DNA of 64,000 bases from JAZOTM01 sp045657625 (GCA_045657625.1 JAZOTM010000001.1:1-64000), one strand, 5' to 3'. Shown: positions 51,937 through 61,184, counted from the stretch's first letter. Translations and numbers: made by a program. The notes: generated by a model from the sequence alone, not told the origin.

Positions 51937-52815
51937 ATGCATTTTTCAAGTGATATTAATAGACCGCCGTATGAGGCAAAAGATGGATTTTTACAGGTGA
52001 CAAGTGGATGTTCCCATGGAAAGTGTGAGTTTTGTACTTTTTATAAGGACGCACCCTTTCGCATTTCTCCCATGGAGGAAATAAGGGAAGATATCGAGGA
52101 ACTTTCGAAATATGGTTGGGATTTTGAAAGAATCTATCTTCAGGGAGCAGATCCTTTTATTTTGCCATTTGATCGGTTAAAAGAAATTGCGGAGTTGATT
52201 CATGAAAAGATACCTTCCGTAAAGACCATAGGAGGATATGCAAGGGTTGACAATTTGAAGAATAAGACAGTTGATGAATTAAAAGAACTTCATAAGCTGG
52301 GTTATAGCAATTTTTATTTCGGAAATGAGTCGGGTGACGATTATATTTTAAAGAAAATGAATAAAGGATACGAAGCAAAAACGGTTGTCGATATGCTGAA
52401 AAAACTGGATGATGCAGGCATGCCTTATGTTATGAATTTCCTTGGAGGCCTTGGAGGTCATGGGTATGGGGATAGTCATGCAGTAAAATCTGCAGAGGTG
52501 ATAAATCAGTTGCACCCGAGTATGGTGTATGCGTCAGAACTTACGCTTTTTCCGGATACTCCACTTTCAAGAGATTTGCGGGAAGGCAAATTTGTGGAAG
52601 CCACGGAACAAGAACGATTCGAGGAGTTAAAAACGCTGATAGAAAAGATTGAAGTTCCGACGGTCTTTCGTGCAGAACATGTGACATTGCCGGCTCCTAT
52701 CCGAGGACGTCTCCCGGAAGATAGAGAGGAAATCCTGGGATATCTGGATAATCTGATTGAGGCTGCAAAGAAAGGGGCCTTTGATAACTATAGAAGCAGA
52801 ATTGTTGGATTATAA
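51937..52815 (+). CDS. Radical SAM protein (HemN-like, CX4CX2C)
   Basis: 292 aa from ATG 51937, behind GGAGG (51924-51928); the earlier ATG at 51883 lacks a site. SAM/cluster motif GCSHGKCEFCTF has CX4CX2C spacing, a variant known in a clostridial/archaeal radical SAM group. A partial TIM barrel follows with YLQGADPFILPFDRL, GGYARVDNL, FGNESGDDYILKKMNKG and ELTLFPDTPLSRDLREG. Reaction unknown. A flavodoxin-like gene follows 13 bases later and could supply electrons. Divergent from the AraC regulator, which may control both. Confidence 0.88.
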   Translation: MHFSSDINRPPYEAKDGFLQVTSGCSHGKCEFCTFYKDAPFRISPMEEIREDIEELSKYGWDFERIYLQGADPFILPFDRLKEIAELIHEKIPSVKTIGGYARVDNLKNKTVDELKELHKLGYSNFYFGNESGDDYILKKMNKGYEAKTVVDMLKKLDDAGMPYVMNFLGGLGGHGYGDSHAVKSAEVINQLHPSMVYASELTLFPDTPLSRDLREGKFVEATEQERFEELKTLIEKIEVPTVFRAEHVTLPAPIRGRLPEDREEILGYLDNLIEAAKKGAFDNYRSRIVGL

Positions 52816-52828
52816 GGAGTGAGAAGAC

Positions 52829-53371
52829 ATGAGTAAGGTATTATTGGTAAATGGTAGTCCCCATGTGAATGGGAATACGGCAGCAGCCCTTGCTATCATA
52901 GAGGACGTGTTAGCGAAAAGAGGAATTGTAACAAAAAGATTTGAACTGGGAAATAAGCCGGTTAGGGGCTGTATCAATTGCCAGAGATGTGCAAATACGC
53001 ACAGGTGTGCATTTGAAGATGATAAATGCAACGAATTGATAGAAGGAATGTTAGAAGCAGATGGAATTTTTATCGGAACACCGGTTTATTTTGCGGGACC
53101 GAATGGCATCCTATGTGCCTTGCTGGATCGTGCATTTTATGCTACAGCAAATTTCGGACAGATGTTGAAAGGCAAGCCGGCAGCAGCAATAGCGACTTGC
53201 TGGAGGGCAGGTGCAACACCATCTATTGATAGGATAAATAAGTATTTTACTTATAGTCAGATGCCGGTTGTTAGCAGTGATTACTGGAATGGATATCTGG
53301 GAAGTGGTGATCGATTTGGAACACAGGTACTTCAGACGTTGGGTGAAAATATGGCGGATCTTTTAAATTAA
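52829..53371 (+). CDS. Flavodoxin-family NAD(P)H-dependent oxidoreductase
   Basis: 180 aa. FMN phosphate loop VNGSPHVNGNTAAAL at the N-terminus, IFIGTPVYFAGPNGIL in the middle, and a Cys cluster GCINCQRCANTHRCAFEDD (about 48-68), typical of NADPH-dependent FMN reductase/iron-sulfur flavoprotein relatives. AAGGAGTGAGAAG precedes ATG. Co-transcribed with the radical SAM gene and closed by the terminator at 53393. Probably an electron-transfer partner. Confidence 0.9.
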   Translation: MSKVLLVNGSPHVNGNTAAALAIIEDVLAKRGIVTKRFELGNKPVRGCINCQRCANTHRCAFEDDKCNELIEGMLEADGIFIGTPVYFAGPNGILCALLDRAFYATANFGQMLKGKPAAAIATCWRAGATPSIDRINKYFTYSQMPVVSSDYWNGYLGSGDRFGTQVLQTLGENMADLLN

Positions 53372-53392
53372 TCATGAGGAAAAGTTACGGAG

Positions 53393-53421
53393 CAGCTATT
53401 TCGCTAGAAGTAGCTGTTTTT
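53393..53421 (+). terminator. Intrinsic terminator after the flavodoxin-like gene
   Basis: CAGCTATTTC (53393-53402) and GAAGTAGCTG (53407-53416) form a 10-bp stem with loop GCTA and one T-G pair, then TTTTTGT. Confidence 0.85.
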
Positions 53422-53532
53422 GTATTATCTAAATTCTTTTTTTACGAGATATTTTTATAAAATATATGAAAGAAAGAGTATAATTTTCTAAGAGAGTGAA
53501 ATGCACGTATCAGAAGAAAAGAGGATATCAGT

Positions 53533-53706
53533 ATGGCAAAAATTCAAATTACAAAAGGAAGTGTGCAGGAGACGTTAATCATTCCGCTGTATGGACGGAA
53601 ACTTTCAGCAGAACAATTTCCGACCTTATATCAAGATGCTTATGCAGCAAAAGTGTGTGATAGTCTTGCGAAAATGTATATTCATCGCATGGAGTTTGTG
53701 GAATAG
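53533..53706 (+). pseudogene. Truncated class I SAM methyltransferase (LCM/Tcm-type N-terminus)
   Basis: A 57-residue frame, MAKIQITKGSVQETLIIPLY then GRKLSAEQFPTLYQDAYAA, matches the conserved start of the leucine-carboxyl-methyltransferase-like family (about 270 aa). It then diverges (SLAKMYIHRMEFVE) and stops. The SAM-binding domain is absent. Probably a remnant after internal deletion; it lies 21 bases before rpiR. Confidence 0.6.
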
Positions 53707-53727
53707 TTGTAATAGGATATTTAGAAA

Positions 53728-54520
53728 ATGGATGATATATATAATTTGCTTAGTAGTTATTTGGCCGGAAATAATAACGAAGGAATAAATGAAAATTTAG
53801 CACAATTTTTTTTGACATATTTAAATGATGTACCAAGAATGAGGGTTTCTGATGTGGCGAGTCATTGTCATACGTCAGAACCATCGGTTATACGTTTTTG
53901 CAGAAAACTAGGGTATGATGGATATCTGGAATTTCGACAGACGGTAAAGGAATACTTGGAAAATGTAGAAGATAAGTATTTAGTTCCGAAATTAGAAATA
54001 AATATTTCTACAGACAAGAAACAGTATGATGAGAGTATAAATACTTGGTTATACAGTGTTTACACGAAAGCCAATGTAGCAATGACGGCAATTTCGAGAG
54101 AAAAATTAAAAGCTCTTGCGATAGATATTAGGGACTATAAACATGTTTTTGTTTATGCAGTGGGGTTATCAAGCTTAATTGCAGAGCGGATGAGGATTCA
54201 TTTGGCCAGAATGGGAAAAACAATCATTACGGTATCTGGATTAAGAATGGAAAACCCAATTATATCCGAGAGAGAAAAAACGTTAGGAATTATTATTAGC
54301 CAGCATGGAAGAATTGCGAAGTCTATAATTGGAAATGATGACATCTATAAGCATTTAGAGGAGTTCTGTGGGAAAAACTTGGTTGGTAACGCAATCAGAC
54401 AAAAAACAGGCGATGGTAAGCGATGTAATTCATTTGAAATCAGATGAGGATATGGATATTGATTGTTTGCTGATGTTGTATTTTGAGGAACTGCTTATTG
54501 CATACTATCAACAACTGTAA
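53728..54520 (+). pseudogene. RpiR-family regulator, frameshifted near its 3' end
   Basis: N-terminal HTH_6 domain (about 1-75) with VSDVASHCHTSEPSVIRFCR, then a SIS sugar-phosphate-binding domain. In the first frame the protein reads EEFCGKNLVGNAIRQ and stops at 54447 (239 aa). Shifting by one base at the A5 run 54373-54377 gives GKTWLVTQSDKKQAMVSDVI and a typical RpiR ending (DCLLMLYFEELLIAYYQQL) with stop at 54518-54520. A single extra A would explain this, either a real mutation, an assembly error or slippage. It precedes the PTS gene and was probably its regulator. Confidence 0.8.
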
Positions 54521-54526
54521 GATTTG

Positions 54527-54550
54527 ACTACAAAATTTGTAGTTTTTTTT
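54527..54550 (+). terminator. Intrinsic terminator after rpiR
   Basis: ACTACAAA-A-TTTGTAGT (54527-54543), a perfect 8-bp inverted repeat, followed by a run of T. Confidence 0.75.
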
Positions 54551-54615
54551 CTGCATACTATTCTGACAACTAAAATGTTATTGACTAAATAATGTAGCCA
54601 ATGGGAGGTAATAGT

Positions 54616-56004
54616 ATGGCGGATAATAGGCAAATTGCAGCGACAATTCTTGACAGAATTGGGGGAAAAGGAAATGTCATACAAGCAATGCATTGTATGA
54701 CACGTTTAAGAGTAATTTTAAAAACAAAAAATGTTGACGTGGAAGATTTAAAGTCAATTGATGGAGTGATTGGTGCTCAATATAGCGGAGAGCAACTTCA
54801 AATTATCATTGGACCGAAAGTTCAAAAAGTATATGCGGAATTTATAGAACTTGCAGAGATTCAAGAGGAGAAGCCAATTGATGAAAATCTAGAGGAAAAG
54901 ACCTCGGAGAAAACAGGTTTTAATAAAATTTTGGATGGTATATTTGGATATATTTCAGGTGCAATGACACCTATTATAGGAATTTTTATTGCAGCGGGAT
55001 TAATTAAAACCATAAATGCTATTTTTGGCCCATCGCTATTAGGATGGATAACGGAAGAAAGTGATTTATATACATTGTTCACTTTTGTAGGTGATGCAGG
55101 GATGTATTTTTTACCCATCTTTTTAGGTGTTAGTGCTTCTATAAAGTTAAATGTGAACTGGGGCATTGGTGCATATCTCGGAGCGATTATGTTGCATCCG
55201 ACATTTGTAGAAATGGCAACAAATGGTACAAAGTTTTCCGTTTATGGCATTCCTGCGAATGTCCAGAATTATTCTTCATCTGTTATGCCAATTTTGTTGT
55301 CAGTATGGGTGATGAGTTATATTGAAAAGGGCCTAAAAAAATACATACCGGATGCTTTGCAAGTGCTGGCAGTGCCGGTGGTAACGGTATTAGTTATGAC
55401 ACCACTGGAATTATGTATTCTGGGACCGGCCGGAGCTTATTTGAGTAATTATTTATGCGGTGGCATTATTGCATTAAATGATATTGCCGGACCGTTAGCC
55501 ACTATGCTTATAGGTGCGTTGTTTTTACTTATTGTGTTTACCGGAATGCATTCCATTTTGTATGTGTATTTATTCACAACATTCCCTACTTTGGGATATG
55601 ATTCCTTTTTCCTGCCTGGAGTTGTTGCAGCAAGCTGGACAATTGCGGGATGCTGTTTGGCAGCAGTGATAAAATTCAAAGATAAAAAGCAAAGATCTTT
55701 TGTGATTAGTAGTTTTATAGCATGGATTATAGGTGGTGTGGGTGAACCATTTATGTATGGGTTAATACTACCAAGAAAGAAACTTTTGTTTGCATGTTGT
55801 ATTGCAGGAGGCATTGCGGGTTTGGTTGCCGGAATAACAGGACTTACAGCGTATGTGTTAGCACCGAATAATGGTGTTTACGGATTGTTTGCATTCATAG
55901 GTGGTTCCACTTGGAATTATATTGCACTCATTTTAACTGTAGCAGCTTCGGTTATTGCTTCATTTATTGCATGTATGCTTCTTAAAATACAAGAGGATTC
56001 ATAG
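54616..56004 (+). CDS. PTS transporter subunit EIIBC (glucose/beta-glucoside superfamily)
   Basis: 462 aa from ATG 54616 (GGAGGT 6 bases upstream). EIIB domain (about 1-90) with phosphorylated Cys27 in MHCMTRLRVIL. A linker leads to EIIC (about 105-460) with about ten TM helices, FTGMHSILYVYLF and GGVGEPFMYGLILPRKK (substrate-site region). No EIIA domain; it must borrow one. Takes up and phosphorylates a sugar, identity unknown. In an operon with an MBL hydrolase (15-base gap) and behind the frameshifted rpiR. Confidence 0.92.
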   Translation: MADNRQIAATILDRIGGKGNVIQAMHCMTRLRVILKTKNVDVEDLKSIDGVIGAQYSGEQLQIIIGPKVQKVYAEFIELAEIQEEKPIDENLEEKTSEKTGFNKILDGIFGYISGAMTPIIGIFIAAGLIKTINAIFGPSLLGWITEESDLYTLFTFVGDAGMYFLPIFLGVSASIKLNVNWGIGAYLGAIMLHPTFVEMATNGTKFSVYGIPANVQNYSSSVMPILLSVWVMSYIEKGLKKYIPDALQVLAVPVVTVLVMTPLELCILGPAGAYLSNYLCGGIIALNDIAGPLATMLIGALFLLIVFTGMHSILYVYLFTTFPTLGYDSFFLPGVVAASWTIAGCCLAAVIKFKDKKQRSFVISSFIAWIIGGVGEPFMYGLILPRKKLLFACCIAGGIAGLVAGITGLTAYVLAPNNGVYGLFAFIGGSTWNYIALILTVAASVIASFIACMLLKIQEDS

Positions 56005-56019
56005 TTGTTGGGAGGTTCT

Positions 56020-56904
56020 ATGACATATTTTACACATGAAGAAATTTCGCCACATATCATCCGGATTTGTGACTTGTCTTATACTGCATGTTATTTGGTG
56101 AGTGGCAAGGGAAAAACAGTACTAATTGATACCGGAATTGGCGTAGGAAGTTTAAAACAGTATATAGAGCATGTGATTGGAAAGCACGTGGATGAAGTAG
56201 TGTTAACACATGGACATATGGATCATGCGTCAGGCGTGGGAGAATTTGCAGATGTACCGATTTATTTGAATGAAAAAGATCGAGAGTTAATGCGAAACCA
56301 CTGTGAGTTTGCGAACCGGATTGATTATATACAAATGACGCAAAAAAATAAACGTGCTGAATTTATAAAAGAAGCGGTCGAACCGCAACTGGTTCCTTGC
56401 TTTGATCCGGATTGTACCAGAAACTATGAGGATGGTCATTTGTTTGAATTGGGTGGTCTTACCATACAAGCAGTTTACGTGCCGGGGCATACCCAAGGAT
56501 TTCATATGATGCTACTTGTAGAAGAACGTATGATGCTTTTTGGCGATGGATGTGGAGTCGGTGTTCTTTTAATTGAGGACTGCTGTAGTTGTGTAGAAGA
56601 TTATTTGCAATCACTCCTTTCGCTTAAAAAATATGAAAGCAAATATGATCGAATTATTCGAAACCATGGTACTTATGAAAGCCCTAAGGATTTGTTGGGA
56701 AATGTAATCCGTGTGGCACAGGAGATTCTTGCCGGAAAAGATGATCATATAGAGACGACCAATATTCCGTTGACTTCAGATGTGCCTGTGTACATAGCCA
56801 AAGAAACAATTCCGGGTACGCAGAAAAGATGTGATGGACTCGAAGGAAATATAATATACGCAGAAAATAAAGTATTAAGAAAACTTCAGGAAGACAAGGA
56901 ATAA
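56020..56904 (+). CDS. MBL-fold metallo-hydrolase
   Basis: 294 aa from ATG 56020, behind GGGAGG. Zinc motif THGHMDHASG (HxHxDH), then YVPGHTQGFHMMLLV (third-site His), LFGDGCGVG (bridging Asp) and IIRNHGTYES. The C-terminal tail (about 225-294) is extra relative to simple glyoxalase II-like members. Substrate unknown; directly behind a PTS gene, it may act on a phospho-sugar ester or lactone (inference). The 120 bases after the stop contain an unassigned short frame (about 56871-56991, VAANIAEIAAMQIALDKF) that may be a gene remnant. Confidence 0.9.
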   Translation: MTYFTHEEISPHIIRICDLSYTACYLVSGKGKTVLIDTGIGVGSLKQYIEHVIGKHVDEVVLTHGHMDHASGVGEFADVPIYLNEKDRELMRNHCEFANRIDYIQMTQKNKRAEFIKEAVEPQLVPCFDPDCTRNYEDGHLFELGGLTIQAVYVPGHTQGFHMMLLVEERMMLFGDGCGVGVLLIEDCCSCVEDYLQSLLSLKKYESKYDRIIRNHGTYESPKDLLGNVIRVAQEILAGKDDHIETTNIPLTSDVPVYIAKETIPGTQKRCDGLEGNIIYAENKVLRKLQEDKE

Positions 56905-57057
56905 CAGTTGCTGCAAATATTGCAGAAATTGCAGCAATGCAGATTGCATTAGATAAGTTCAATCAAACTTTTGATTTTCAAATAGAAGTATAAAAGTATA
57001 GGTTTCCGCGTAGACCCTTTTATATAAAATTGGAAAAACAGTGGTTTAAACAAGCTA

Positions 57058-57096
57058 GGGAGCATGGAAGTACGGTTATACATGCTCCCTTTTTTT
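57058..57096 (+). terminator. Intrinsic terminator after the PTS-MBL operon
   Basis: GGGAGCATG (57058-57066) and CATGCTCCC (57081-57089), 9-bp stem, then seven T. Confidence 0.88.
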
Positions 57097-57103
57097 GAAA
57101 TCA

Positions 57104-58108
57104 TTATAATGTTTTACCGGCAATTAGATGCGTAGGAACGATGGTATATTTTTCTTTGATTGATTCGTGATTCAAAAGAGCGGACATATATTCGGAGGCA
57201 CGTATTGAAATTAAGTCAACATTTTGTTGAATACATGTGATGTTCATGAGTAAACGGTTAATTACGGAAACTCCGTCGAAACCGATTAATTTTACATCTT
57301 CCGGTATTTTAATATTCATATCCCTTAGAGCTTGCATGACACCAATTGTTCGCCAGTCGCTTATTGCGAATATTCCATCAAATTGAAATCCGGTGGAAAT
57401 AAGATATCTTATTGTTTGAGAGGTGTCAGTGACGACTTCGTCCACTTTAGGGATAGAGATAATTTGATCCTCTGAAAAATCGATATTTCTTTTTTTAAGT
57501 TCATCACGAAAACCGTTTATTCTGTTGGTAGTACGATAGGATATTCGATTACTTCCTACAATGATTGGTTTTTTACATCCGGCTTGGATAAATTCTTGTG
57601 CGGCCAGTTGTCCGGAATAGTAATGATCACTGGAAACCTGGCATATATTTTTTGTTTGCTCAGGAGTATCCGTACAATCTATCCATACGTGTGGGATTCT
57701 AGAATCGAGCTTGCTTTTTATGGATAAGTATCCGCAGTGTATTAAAAATATCCCTTTTACATGAGCGTCATACATTGTGTCTAAAAGAAAAGGTAAGCGT
57801 TCAGGATTTTGTTGCAAACTGCTAAATATGAGTTGGTAGTTCTCTTTGTTGAAGTGAGCGGTTAATTTCGTAACGAGTGCCATATAGTAATTTGAAATCT
57901 CTGTATCTACGATAATGCCTATTTTATCAATTTTTCCTTTGCTACCTTGATGAGAAACATAGTTATTTTCTTGCATAGCAGTAAGAATTTTTTCTCGGGT
58001 CTTGTCTGAAACCCGTTTATCGTTATTAAGAACTCTAGATACTGTTGCGATTGAAACATTACATAAGTCTGCAATGTATTGAACATTAATTTCTTTTTTC
58101 TTGGCCAT
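57104..58108 (-). CDS. LacI-family transcriptional repressor
   Basis: 334 aa. N-terminal HTH (3-50): INVQYIADLCNVSIATVSRV with hinge NNDKRVSDKTREKIL. The periplasmic-binding-protein-like sensor (about 60-334) includes GIIVDTEISNYYMALVTKL, GSNRISYRTTNRINGFRDEL, DGIFAISDWRTIGVMQAL and IGFDGVSVINRLLMNITCIQ. GGAGA lies before its start. Divergent from a PTS-GH1 operon; two perfect 14-bp palindromes in the intergenic region are its likely operators. The effector is probably a beta-glucoside or its phosphate. Confidence 0.95.
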   Translation of the reverse strand: MAKKKEINVQYIADLCNVSIATVSRVLNNDKRVSDKTREKILTAMQENNYVSHQGSKGKIDKIGIIVDTEISNYYMALVTKLTAHFNKENYQLIFSSLQQNPERLPFLLDTMYDAHVKGIFLIHCGYLSIKSKLDSRIPHVWIDCTDTPEQTKNICQVSSDHYYSGQLAAQEFIQAGCKKPIIVGSNRISYRTTNRINGFRDELKKRNIDFSEDQIISIPKVDEVVTDTSQTIRYLISTGFQFDGIFAISDWRTIGVMQALRDMNIKIPEDVKLIGFDGVSVINRLLMNITCIQQNVDLISIRASEYMSALLNHESIKEKYTIVPTHLIAGKTL

Positions 58109-58172
58109 TTGTTTTCTCCATATAATTATTAATATAACAATAACATAGTTTACAAAAAAATGTAACCAATAA

Positions 58173-58186
58173 ATGTAAATTTACAT
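58173..58186. promoter_or_regulatory. LacI-type operator O1
   Basis: ATGTAAATTTACAT, a perfect 14-bp palindrome, 65 bases upstream of the lacI-type gene start on the minus strand; an identical copy lies at 58316-58329. Confidence 0.82.
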
Positions 58187-58277
58187 AGCAATTGTGTAAA
58201 AAAATACTAAGTTAAATTTGTGTGTTTTTTACAAATAGTAAGTAAATTCATAAAAAACATTGCAAAACAGTAGTTCA

Positions 58278-58286
58278 TGATATAAT
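58278..58286 (+). promoter_or_regulatory. Extended -10 promoter of the PTS-GH1 operon
   Basis: TGATATAAT: TG one base before a perfect TATAAT (58281-58286). The -35 is weak (TTGCAA 58260-58265, 15-base spacer). Predicted start near 58293, between the two operators. Confidence 0.65.
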
Positions 58287-58315
58287 ATTTGGTTTGTAAA
58301 ACAAGACAAAGCAAA

Positions 58316-58329
58316 ATGTAAATTTACAT
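58316..58329. promoter_or_regulatory. LacI-type operator O2
   Basis: Second copy of ATGTAAATTTACAT, identical to O1 and 143 bases away. It lies about 25 bases after the predicted transcription start, where bound repressor would block elongation. Confidence 0.82.
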
Positions 58330-58353
58330 TACGAGAAGGTGAGGAGAATTATT

Positions 58354-59724
58354 ATGGCAAAGGATTACAAAGGAATTGCCAAAGCAGTTTTAACTGCGCT
58401 TGGTGGTGAAAAAAATGTATCACATCTTGAACATTGTTCCACTCGATTAAGATTTACAATAGTTAATGAGGGTGATGTAGATAAGGATGGTTTAAAGAAA
58501 ATTACAGGCGTTTTAGGTGTAGTTGGAAGTGGAAATCAGTGTCAAGTTGTAATCGGAAATGATGTTATTGAAGTATATGATGAAATAATGAAGATGGGGA
58601 CTTTCTCCGGAGGCGGACAGGTTCCGGATGATTATATGCCTACAGAAAAGAAAAAGATTGGTGCATTTATCTTGGATTTTCTGGTTGGTGTATTTCAACC
58701 GTTAGTACCGGCTATTGCCGGAGCGGGAATATTGAAGGCAATGCTTTCATTATTCGTTTTACTGGGCTGGATGGAAAGCGGCGGTTCTTGGCATACGATA
58801 TTAAATAATGGGGCTGATGCGGCACTTTATTTATTGCCGGTTTTAGTTGCATATACCATGTCAAATAAACTTAATATGAACAGATTAGTAGCAGTTTCTA
58901 TTGTAGGTGCTATGATTCTTCCAAATATAACAACTGCTTTATCAGAAGGTGTTTCTTTGGGGGGAATTCAGTTACAGAGTATTACTTATAGTTATCAAGT
59001 TTTCCCGGCAATATTGACAGTAGCTGTATTATATTTTGTTGAGAAGTTTTTTAATAAAGTTTCACCGAAGCCAATTAGAGTATTCTTTGTCCCTATGATG
59101 TGTATGCTCATAATGGTTCCTTTGGAGTTAGTAGTATTAGGACCACTTGGATATAACATTGGACAGGTAATAACTGCGGTTATTTTATTCTTATATAACA
59201 CGTTCGGCTGGTTCGCAGTGGCACTTTTGGCTGCAATTTTACCGTTTATGATTTCTATGGGAATGCATAAGGCATTGGTACCTTATGCGGTAACATCTAT
59301 TACGAGTGCGGGATGCGAATTATTGTATATGCCGGCGTCATTGGCTCATAATATTTCAGAAGGTGGTGCGTGCTTAGCAGTAGCGATTAAAACAAAGGAT
59401 GAGGCGTTACGCGCTGCGGCAATATCTGCAGGAATATCTGGAATTTTTGGAATAACAGAACCAGCATTATATGGTGTTACGTTACAGCACAAAAAGGCTA
59501 TGATGGGTGTTGTGGCTGGAAGTTTTGTAGGTGGTTTGACAGTAGGGCTTTTAGGGTTGAAAGCATTTGTGGCTATGGGACCTGGCCTAGCAGGAATGGC
59601 AATGTTTGTGGATCCGGAAAACAGTAAAAATATCGTATGGGGATTTATTGGATTTGGAGTTTCACTTGTTGTCTCATTTATTACAACATTGATTTTATAT
59701 AAAGACGAAACAGCAGAGGTTTAA
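58354..59724 (+). CDS. PTS transporter subunit EIIBC (beta-glucoside type)
   Basis: 456 aa from ATG 58354 (GAGGAG 7 bases upstream). EIIB (about 1-85) with phospho-Cys28 in EHCSTRLRF, then EIIC with about ten TM helices, FQPLVPAIAGAGILKAML, ISMGMHKALVPYAV and GISGIFGITEPALYGVTL. No EIIA. Imports a beta-glucoside as the 6-phosphate; the GH1 gene begins 2 bases after the stop, and a LacI regulator is divergent. Related to, but clearly different from, the EIIBC at 54616. Confidence 0.94.
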   Translation: MAKDYKGIAKAVLTALGGEKNVSHLEHCSTRLRFTIVNEGDVDKDGLKKITGVLGVVGSGNQCQVVIGNDVIEVYDEIMKMGTFSGGGQVPDDYMPTEKKKIGAFILDFLVGVFQPLVPAIAGAGILKAMLSLFVLLGWMESGGSWHTILNNGADAALYLLPVLVAYTMSNKLNMNRLVAVSIVGAMILPNITTALSEGVSLGGIQLQSITYSYQVFPAILTVAVLYFVEKFFNKVSPKPIRVFFVPMMCMLIMVPLELVVLGPLGYNIGQVITAVILFLYNTFGWFAVALLAAILPFMISMGMHKALVPYAVTSITSAGCELLYMPASLAHNISEGGACLAVAIKTKDEALRAAAISAGISGIFGITEPALYGVTLQHKKAMMGVVAGSFVGGLTVGLLGLKAFVAMGPGLAGMAMFVDPENSKNIVWGFIGFGVSLVVSFITTLILYKDETAEV

Positions 59725-59726
59725 TA

Positions 59727-61184
59727 ATGAGTTTTGATGAAAAATTTTTGTGGGGCGGAGCGCTAGCCGCAAATCAAGTTGAAGGCGCGTGGAATATAGA
59801 TGGAAAAGGGCCGAGTGTAGCGGATGTTGCAACCTACAAACCTTCGGTTGATGTGAAAAATTATAAGGCCCATGTTTCAGTGACGAGAAAATCTATAGAG
59901 ACAGCAATGAAAGATACGGACACAAAAAAATATCCCAAGAGAAGAGGCATTGATTTTTATCATTATTACAAGACGGATTTAGATTTGTTTGCGGAAATGG
60001 GATTTAAAGTTTTGAGAGTATCGATTGCATGGAGTCGACTCTATCCAACGGGAGAAGAGACTGAGCCCAACAAAAAGGGAGTGGAATTCTATCGAAACTT
60101 ATTTATAGAAATGCGTAAAAGAAGTATAGAGCCGTTAGTGACGTTGTCTCATTATGAAATGCCGCTTCATTTAGCGGTGAAGTATAACGGATGGAACGAT
60201 AGACGAATTATAGATTGTTTTGTGCGTTATGCGACTACCTGTTTTCAAGAATACAAAGATTTAGTGAAATTATGGTTGAATTTTAACGAGGTGGATAGCA
60301 TCATTCGCCATTCGTTTTCGACAGCTGGTATTATACCTGAATTATGTGGAGATACAGAGGATGACTATTTGCGTTGTTGTTATCAAGCTGCACATAATCA
60401 GTTTGTAGCAGGTGCAAAAGCAACAAAAGTCATGAAAGAAATAATTCCAGATGCAAAGATGGGGTTAATGTTAACGAAGTTAATGACATATCCTCGTACT
60501 TGTAAACCGGAAGATGTAGCAGCAACGCAATTAAAAAATTTAGATAATCATTTTTATGCAGATGTGCAAGTTTTTGGGGAATATCCTAGAATAAAATTGA
60601 GAGAACTGGAAAATAGAGGCATCGCGCCGAAATTTGAAACAGGAGACTTAGAATTAATAAAGTCAAATACGGTAGATTTTGTATCATTTAGTTATTATAT
60701 GTCAATGACTGAGTCCGTGGATCCTAATGCGGAGCGAACACCGGGAAATACAGTTTTAGGTGTTAAAAATCCTTATTTAGAATCAACAAATTGGGGATGG
60801 CAAATTGATCCGATTGGACTACGTATTTCCTTGATTGAATTATATGACAGATACAGAAAACCACTGTTTATTGTCGAAAATGGACTTGGAATGAGCGATG
60901 AAATATCTGCAGATGGAAAAATTCATGACTATTATCGAATAGAGTATTTTAAAAGTCATTTTGTTGAAATGAAAAAGGCAGTAGAAGCGGGTGTTGAATT
61001 GATGGGATACACAAGTTGGGCTCCTATCGATTTGATTAGTGCTAGTACAAATCAGATGTCTAAGAGATACGGTTTTATATATGTTGATCAAGATGATGAA
61101 GGAAATGGTACGTTAGAGCGAAAAAGAAAAGACAGTTTTTATTGGTATAAAAGAGTCATAGAAACTAATGGGGAAGAACTGTAA
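59727..61184 (+). CDS. 6-phospho-beta-glucosidase, GH1
   Basis: 485 aa, hydrolyses the phosphorylated beta-glucoside delivered by the PTS. N-terminal GH1 signature FLWGGALAANQVEGAW; DLDLFAEMGFKVLRVSIAWS; acid/base Glu188 in NFNEVD; nucleophile Glu384 in LFIVENGLG; C-terminal GYTSWAPIDLISASTNQMSK, with Ser and Lys residues that bind the 6-phosphate in this family. The acid/base motif is NFNEVD rather than the usual TFNE(I/P)N. Two bases after the EIIBC stop, so translation is coupled. Confidence 0.95.
   Translation: MSFDEKFLWGGALAANQVEGAWNIDGKGPSVADVATYKPSVDVKNYKAHVSVTRKSIETAMKDTDTKKYPKRRGIDFYHYYKTDLDLFAEMGFKVLRVSIAWSRLYPTGEETEPNKKGVEFYRNLFIEMRKRSIEPLVTLSHYEMPLHLAVKYNGWNDRRIIDCFVRYATTCFQEYKDLVKLWLNFNEVDSIIRHSFSTAGIIPELCGDTEDDYLRCCYQAAHNQFVAGAKATKVMKEIIPDAKMGLMLTKLMTYPRTCKPEDVAATQLKNLDNHFYADVQVFGEYPRIKLRELENRGIAPKFETGDLELIKSNTVDFVSFSYYMSMTESVDPNAERTPGNTVLGVKNPYLESTNWGWQIDPIGLRISLIELYDRYRKPLFIVENGLGMSDEISADGKIHDYYRIEYFKSHFVEMKKAVEAGVELMGYTSWAPIDLISASTNQMSKRYGFIYVDQDDEGNGTLERKRKDSFYWYKRVIETNGEEL

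Noticed and set aside
56871..56991. Short frame VAANIAEIAAMQIALDKF after the MBL gene
   Set aside because: Could be a C-terminal gene remnant, but no family was recognised, so it is only mentioned in the MBL entry.
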